DNA from: Suillus spraguei
Taxonomy: Eukaryota; Basidiomycota; Agaricomycetes; Boletales; Suillaceae
Assembly (NCBI GenBank): GCA_016800925.1
Contig: JABCPU010000135.1
Coordinates: 1 to 64,000 of the forward strand
DNA length: 64,000 nucleotides
Reading direction: 5' to 3'
The first letter of the stretch is position 1; every line of letters starts with the position of its first letter. The notes below the pieces were generated by a model. That model was not told the DNA's origin. It made no database searches and worked only from the letters and a program-made list of their open reading frames with translations. Positions 58,236-64,000 of the stretch are shown piece by piece. The position numbers and the translations under genes were made by a program.

Positions 58236-60016
58236 ATGACTCTACTATTGACAATCATCCTTCTCATCTTGCCGGTAATCTTATTCCTGTACTTCGGCCA
58301 TGGAATAGACCATCATGAACGTTCGCATATCCCCAGGAAACCGGGTATATGGTACATTGGAAGTGCTGGCTTTTTTATACATCCATACCGATTTTTGAAA
58401 GATTCAATGACATGGGCGGAGGACTCCATTTTTTCCTTTCGCATTCTAGGTGTGAGTGTTCCTACTAAGCACCCGTCATGGCTGCTGGTTTATGACACCA
58501 TGACCATCAGAACACGGTCGTGGTATTACGCGGAATTTCGGGGAGAGATGCATTCTTCACACGAGGTTTGCCTGTTTGTGTTCGGTTGATCAAATCGTGG
58601 AATGAATGATCGTCTTTACAGGGCTGGACTTTATGGCCGGATATAGATTATTGGAAAGTGCCATCCGAATCACTTGTTCAATTTCGTGCTTACAGAACTT
58701 CAAACAGAATTCGGAGCTTGATGGTATTGCTCGTACAGTTAATGCATTTGGAGACTTGAGAAGCATGATGTCAAAATTCTTTGGCTCCAATGCATTAGAA
58801 CGTTGTAAGTTGCAGGTCTGTAAAGTCGAGTATCGTTCGCTAAATTTCAAATACGCCTAGTATCTCCATTACTGGTCAAAGACACTTTGCGAGTGCTTGA
58901 AAAGTGGGGAGATGATGGAGCGAACGATCCTTTCACGAACCTCAACGAGGTAGCTTCACCATTCTCTGTTAAATGGCGCAGGTAATTGAAACATCGCAGA
59001 TCGTTTTTACTTTGGCAGCAAGACTTACGGTATGCCGCGAGTTCTCCGAAGATCCAAGGAAAATTCAAGCCTTGATTAGTATTTTCGAGCGGCTTGACGC
59101 TGGCTCGTCTCATACATCCATCTTATTTCCCTGGTTCCCAACTCCAGCTAGACTGAAGAAGCTGGTCGCTGGAGTGCAGTTATACCGCATGATTTCTGCG
59201 GTTGTTCTCTCCAGAAAAGAGAACGGGTATCGTGAAGATGACCCACTACAGGCCATGATGGATAAAGGACTCTCCCTCACTGAGACGACCGCGGTGAGTG
59301 GCCAATATTTTGTGAAGCGTCAACCCACAATATAACATGTTTTATCATAGTTACTTGCTATGCTGTTTGTTGGTGCCACAACCAACACCGGAAATGTAGT
59401 CACTTGGATCCTCATTTATTTGGAGGCCAACCCGAAATGGAAGTCACTCGTCCAAAACGAAGCCAGGCAGTTGTATGAGGATTCGCAGACCTTGGGACCC
59501 TACCACGATACTCCCCAACAACTCCTTACTATGACTTCCATAGAAAAGCAGACGCCGATCATCGATTGCTGCATTTCAGAAACACTACGCATGCTTTTTT
59601 CATGTCCTTTTCTACGAAAAAATGTAGGAGACGACATTTTCGTGGATCAAAAATGCGTCCCGCATGGAGTCTACGTCATGTTCCCAACTGCCGACCTTCA
59701 CGGTAATTCTTGTTTCTATCCGGAGCCGAATAAATTCAACCCTGAGAACTTCTCGGCTGATGCGGTTCACAAGCGACAACAGTATGGAACGACATTCTTG
59801 GGGTGGGGCGCGGGTCGTCACGTGTGTCCTGGAAGAAGAGCCGCACAAATTATCATAAAGATTATCGTTATCCTCATTTTATCGAAATTTGACATACATA
59901 TTCTAGATGATGGGGGAAAACCTGTTCAAAAAGTTCCAGAGCAGCTCGAGGATACATTGTTTAGGGTACTTCGGGCTAAGGAAGCTATGACCCTTTGCTA
60001 TGACGTACGGCACTAG
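58236..60016 (+). CDS. Cytochrome P450 monooxygenase, six exons, 500 residues
   Basis: Exons 58236-58451, 58511-58565, 58622-58804, 58861-58949, 59000-59293 and 59351-60016 give a continuous 500-residue frame, a normal P450 length, with introns of 50-59 nt. Features: N-terminal membrane anchor (LLLTIILLILPVILFLYF), a Pro-rich hinge (IPRKPG), VVVLRGISGRDAFFTRGLDF, the I helix with unusual GATTNTG in place of the acidic-Thr pair, ExxR (ETLR) and the heme loop FLGWGAGRHVCPGR with its Cys ligand. The Asn-containing I helix recalls CYP7/CYP8-type enzymes, which is a family impression, not proof. It is a likely ER monooxygenase of unknown substrate. Its last exon is partly duplicated at 55266-55691. 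Confidence 0.9.
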
Positions 60017-60779
60017 AAAGTTATCACATTGTTATCGTTGTACTTGGCGCAACCGAAAAATACATGTCCAGATGTAGGTGCGACTCAGCTTCTCCAGAAT
60101 AAGAAGATCACCAACGGATGGTAAAATCCATAGTGAGCCTGACAAGGTCTCAGAGGCTTGTATAGCCGATGAAACGAGAACAATAAACGCGCTAATAAAA
60201 GAGGGTCTTACGTAGGAGTAAGTACACAATGTGTCCCCAGTTCTTATGCGACAGGTGCGGTAGATAATGTAGCGCACAAACGTTTTCAACAAATTTCGCC
60301 AATGATGATCCCCAGTCAAAACCCAACATGATGGGAACGGGCGCCAGCGGACGACATCTGAAAAATTCTTCTTGACTAGGCAATTTCCCGAGCTAAACAG
60401 AATCCACTCAAGTGCGTCCCATATATTACATGATGGGGCAGGGTTTTCCGTGATGATATCGGATTTTCATCGTAATTTACATATCTCACCCGATTCAATC
60501 ATATTTACTATAGTCAAGCACATGGGATGTACTGTGACAACAGCGGACAGGATCTGATTTTCACCGTAGTTTACATATTTCACCTGATTCAAGCATATTT
60601 ATGAGAGTCAAGCAAATGCAATGTATTGTGACGACATCAGACAGGATTGGATGACATGGGATGTTACAGTGCAGTCGCAAATAGCAAACCGCAGGGCGGG
60701 GGCACAAAAGCAGGGTGAAAACATGCAGGCAGGACAGCAATAGGCAATGAAAAAGACATACAATGCAGGGGAAAACATA
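60017..60779. other. Intergenic with a 94-bp tandem duplication
   Basis: 60462-60555 and 60556-60649 are diverged direct copies (GATTTTCAYCGTARTTTACA at each start). No gene recognised. Confidence 0.65.
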
Positions 60780-62641
60780 CTAGTATAGTGCGCCGTTGCA
60801 GACGGCACAATCAGAACCCTTTGTCCACGTCCCTGTGCTCTGCAACCGCTCTGCGTCGGCCTTGTACTCATCTTGCTGTGCGGGCGTGAGTGCCGCCCAA
60901 TACATGCGGAATTCTTCGGTTGTTCCACTCGTCTCGTTCACCTGCTTCAGCCAACGCCATGCGCATAAGTTTCTGCATGACAAAGGTTAGTGCGAAACAT
61001 TAAGAGACAGGCATACTAATACTTACCGAGCGTTCTTCGCGGCACCTGGTCGCATCTTCTTCTTTCCGTCCGCTTTTGCAGCTAACTTGTTGTTAGATGC
61101 ACTTGGTCCATCGTCGTTTGTCTTCTTGATTGGGCTAAGTGCTGGGGCAGGGACTGTCTTGGCGATTCCGTTAGGTCCGAAAATATCAGCCCTTTCATAG
61201 CATTGGAGTTAGCAAGGACGAGCATGCAGTATGAGGTACTTACAGTGGATCCTGCAATATAATCTCATTCTCTTTGTCGGCACATTCAAGTTGTATGTTC
61301 TGAGATGTTCCTGGTGTGTGACAAGTCGGCAAGGTCTTATTTTCAGAAGTAGACACGGTCGGACGTAAAGGCGATCTGGGAAGATATAAGCCTTGTGGAG
61401 TGGGCTGCGGTAAGTGGACTCCAAATGGTGGGGCAGATGCATCGCGTGGGTAGGTTGGCGTGATGCGAGTATTTTCGAGGGCAAGACAATCATCAATGGG
61501 CGAAGGAACACAGATGTTGGCGCTAGTGCCAGGCTCAGAATCTTGATCTGGATGCAGGGGCATAGCATCAGTCGAGAGTAAAGGTCGTGATATAGTACCA
61601 GGGTCGACTAGCAGTATTGATATTAGCAAGATAATGAAAGAAAGAACAATACATGCCTTTTGGTTCGATGGGAAGCAGGGGAGACAGTGCTGAGTCAACT
61701 AGTGGTAATGTGTAAATGTGAGCATCGGAATTATGAGAAAAAAAATGCATACATTTAGGTTTCTTCAAACGGTCTTGTCGGACCAGGGTTTTGCTGTCGT
61801 CAGACAGGCGCCGCTTGCCATTTCCTTTAGCCCAGGCTTCAGTGCGTTTCAATTCCAACACCTCAAGTTCATCCAAGTCGTCGATATGCTCTTCCTTGGC
61901 TGAGAGCTTCCCTGGTACGTCCTTCCAGTTTCTGTCAGTCCCAAGATTGTTCTTCCGCCAGGATGAGTAATCAGTGATGCAAAGCAGCTCGAGTTTCCAG
62001 CCGCAGTGGTCGAATAGGAATAGCGGGAACTGTTTCACCATGATATCGAATACGAGCTTCTTGCCAGTAGCACAGATCCTTGACCAGGTGGGTGGAGCCA
62101 ATTTCTGAACAACCAATTCAGCCCAGGCTGCACACAGAACCTTACGAATTGCTTTGAGTTGCTCGATTGTGACAGGTCTACCATCCTCGAGCTCTAGCCA
62201 AGGGGCTTTACCCCGAGTCCCAGTCCCAGACTCAGCATTCTCGATGTATTTGTCATAATCTGCTCGACTCCAGAAACAGATTTTTGGGTGAGAGTCTTTC
62301 GAAGGACGGGCGAACTTTCTACCTTACCAGACCCGCTTTTTATGAGAGCGCGGTGGGCTTGAAGCCGACGTCTACTTGCCGGCAGTTGGTTTACTCCGTC
62401 ACTGTGAAGAACACTACAGTTAGTCAAGTAACTTGTAAAATGTATGAGCTTACCCTTGCATTGGGACAATGCCAACGAAAACGATATGATGCGCAACGAG
62501 AACGACACAGAACGATACGATAGACGACGACGACGACAGGAGTGATAACGATACCGTCCAGGTGCACGACAAAAACGATGTGATGCACGACGAAAACCAC
62601 ACGTGCAACGCGTCTTCCTTGGAAATCTCAGATCTTATCAT
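60780..62641 (-). CDS. Protein of unknown function, seven exons, about 522 residues
   Basis: Exons (minus) 62454-62641, 62328-62401, 61753-62295, 61657-61698, 61244-61607, 61027-61191 and 60780-60972 sum to 1,569 nt with no stop. Two junctions are odd: a 32-nt intron (62296-62327) and a GC donor after 61657. The start could instead be the ATG at 62461. The large third exon begins KICFWSRADYDKYIENAES and has the globular-looking part (IRKVLCAAWAELVVQKLAPPTWSRI). A Pro/Ser-rich linker and a basic stretch (ADGKKKMRPGAAKN) follow. The C-terminus (CAWRWLKQVNETSGTTEEFRMYW, then LTPAQQDEYKADAE) recalls the last helix of an HMG box, weakly. Nuclear function is a guess. Confidence 0.65.
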
Positions 62642-62966
62642 TTTTACTATTATGTAATTATAGAAATATCATATTTCCCCCGACCCCGTCATGTTGGATC
62701 TTTACTGGGGATGATCTATGATGGGACGCGCAAATAATAATATTGACATGGATGTGCAGATATACTATGTATGCCATACATTAACATGGGCTACATCTTT
62801 GCAAGGATCAATCGGTCAAGCATGATGCTACTACAGCTATAGAAACAAGCACTCTTTTAAAAAGGGCGCGCTGTTATGCAGTGATACAAACAGAATGTCC
62901 GTCTTTCGACGGATAGGAAAGGATCGATGTGTAATTAGTACTACATCTATACTGTCATAAAAGCCT
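62642..62966. other. Intergenic, nothing recognised
   Basis: Separates the 5' end of the seven-exon gene from the 3' end of the membrane-protein gene; both lie on the minus strand. Confidence 0.5.
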
Positions 62967-64000
62967 TCAGTCACTGTCGACCTCTACCAGCAGTTCACTA
63001 TCATGGAGTCCTTGTCTATGACGGACGCGGCTCAACTCGCTATGGTTTAGCAACCATCCGGGATCAACGTGCAGTCTTGCAGCCAAGTTACGAAGAGTTA
63101 ACATGGCCCGGGTTACAGCGACTGAAATCACAACATTGACTAGGCTGTAAAAGAGAAATGAGAGTTTATTGGGGGAACATCAAAGGCTACTCACCCAGAA
63201 TAAGAGGCTGGAATAAAGACCTGAAAGATATTAGCTGCTTGCCAATGAGACAGGTATAACCTTACATTTGCATCATGGGGCATCGCTGTTCCAACCAGGC
63301 CAAATATCAATGCCACTTAGATAGTCGTCATTGTCGAATCGAGCCCATCAGGAACAATCATAGACAAACCTGTGCCGAGTAGGTAGAGATGCGCCCCTCT
63401 GGAATGTCATGTTGGTCCATACATGCACACAAAAGCAGGGACATACTCATCAATTATCATTCCTTTCAATCCTCTGATTTCTCCGATGCGCGTGGTAGTC
63501 AGCATTTTGTAGATAGTGAGGCCATAAAGTGCGATATGCAGAGTAACCGGGGGAAAATACATCCTCCACGCAGTTTGTTGGTTGACTGCATAATTACATG
63601 CAGGGAGAATACCTTGCTGCCGAGTATCCGGAGTCTCTGCCGCGAATACTACTGTCAAGGTCATGCATATAAAAGCAAATGCGATAACCGCATTTTGCAT
63701 AACACGACTGCGTGTGAAGAGGTACCATACGCGCATTGCCAATGCCGCTGAGAGGTCGACAGGCGTTAGTATTATTTCTAGCTGCCTCAAGTATGAATGC
63801 ATACCTTGATTTATGAGAAGTGTCAATATGCCCAACACCAGTACAGCGTATGATAACCTTCCGCAGCTGTGAAATGACCGGTTTCAAAGACAAGATACAG
63901 CATGCATGTTGAAGCTTACGTCTATACAGCGATTAAGTATCGTCCACTGAAAGCTTTGAACAAGGGAAGACTCACGCTAAACCCGACATTTCCATAGTAA
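62967..64000 (-). CDS. DUF6533-like multi-pass membrane protein, 5' end outside window
   Basis: On the minus strand, short exons joined by GT..AG introns give hydrophobic segments in series: YAVLVLGILTLLIN, ALAMRVWYLFTRS, NAVIAFAFICMTLTVVFA, YFPPVTLHIALYGLTIYKML, RGAHLYLLGTG, VALIFGLVGTAMP and NVVISVAVTRAMLTLRNLAA. It ends in a soluble tail (LLVEVDSD) at a TGA at 62967. The pattern of a W-R-x-x-R motif after an early helix and a C-terminal TR..L.LRN segment matches basidiomycete DUF6533 proteins as I remember them. The role is unknown, possibly receptor-like. The N-terminal helices lie beyond the window edge. Confidence 0.7.

Noticed and set aside
1..64000. CRISPR array, bacterial operons or prophage
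   Set aside because: Spliced genes, LTR elements and P450s show that this is nuclear fungal DNA; the only short-period array has no spacers.

Overview
The window is a transposon graveyard joined to a gene-bearing end, and it looks like an Agaricomycete (mushroom-forming basidiomycete) genome. The reasons are short introns of about 47-67 nt with GT..AG ends and CTRAY-like branch points, several chromodomain Ty3/gypsy (chromovirus) families, CpG-to-TpG decay in the transposons, P450 genes, and gene families I associate with agarics (a DUF6533-like membrane protein and multi-exon proteins of unknown function). No rRNA, tRNA or CRISPR was recognised. I cannot name the species.

Positions 1-49854 are almost entirely nested LTR retrotransposons. 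Names are mine. Gyp1 (LTR about 474 bp) has four copies plus a solo LTR: Gyp1d (1-14790, minus, cut by the window edge), Gyp1a (17667-25274, minus), Gyp1b (26490-34043, plus), Gyp1c (41002-49854, plus) and the solo LTR at 49261-49732. Gyp2 (LTR about 768 bp) has one full-length copy (2367-11807, minus) and three solo LTRs (12737-13503, 16082-16827, 47403-48164). Gyp3 (LTR 478 bp) is one copy at 25862-40140 that carries Gyp1b inside it. LTR-X is a 1.5-kb LTR related to that of Gyp2, present as a solo LTR (5036-6535) and a fragment (14791-15497). Perfect or near-perfect 5-bp target duplications fix most insertion boundaries, so the order of insertion can be read: LTR-X fragment, then Gyp1d, then Gyp2 copies, then the LTR-X solo. 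The host DNA between them (15498-16081, 16828-17666, 25275-25861, 40141-41001) includes a broken multi-exon gene remnant.

The elements carry unusual cargo. Gyp2 has, between its chromodomain and 3' LTR, a three-exon gene on the opposite strand encoding a coiled coil plus a Zn2Cys6-like cysteine cluster. Gyp1 has a third sense-strand ORF after integrase, with a coiled/helical N-terminal part and tandem CCHC knuckles, kept in all four copies. In all three families a sequence of about 11 nt beside the 5' LTR is complementary to an LTR sequence 33-35 nt downstream of a TATA box, the layout expected for Tf1-like self-priming.

Positions 49855-64000 are mostly free of transposons. They hold a frameshifted gene of unknown family (about 51551-53737), a P450 fragment beside a 21-C run, a divergent pair of P450 genes (55830-57782 minus, 58236-60016 plus) sharing a 453-bp intergenic promoter region, an eight-part but reading-frame-consistent unknown gene (60780-62641 minus), and the 3' part of a DUF6533-like multi-pass membrane protein gene (62967 to the window edge, minus). 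The two P450s are probably membrane-anchored monooxygenases of secondary or xenobiotic metabolism and may share control through their common promoter.
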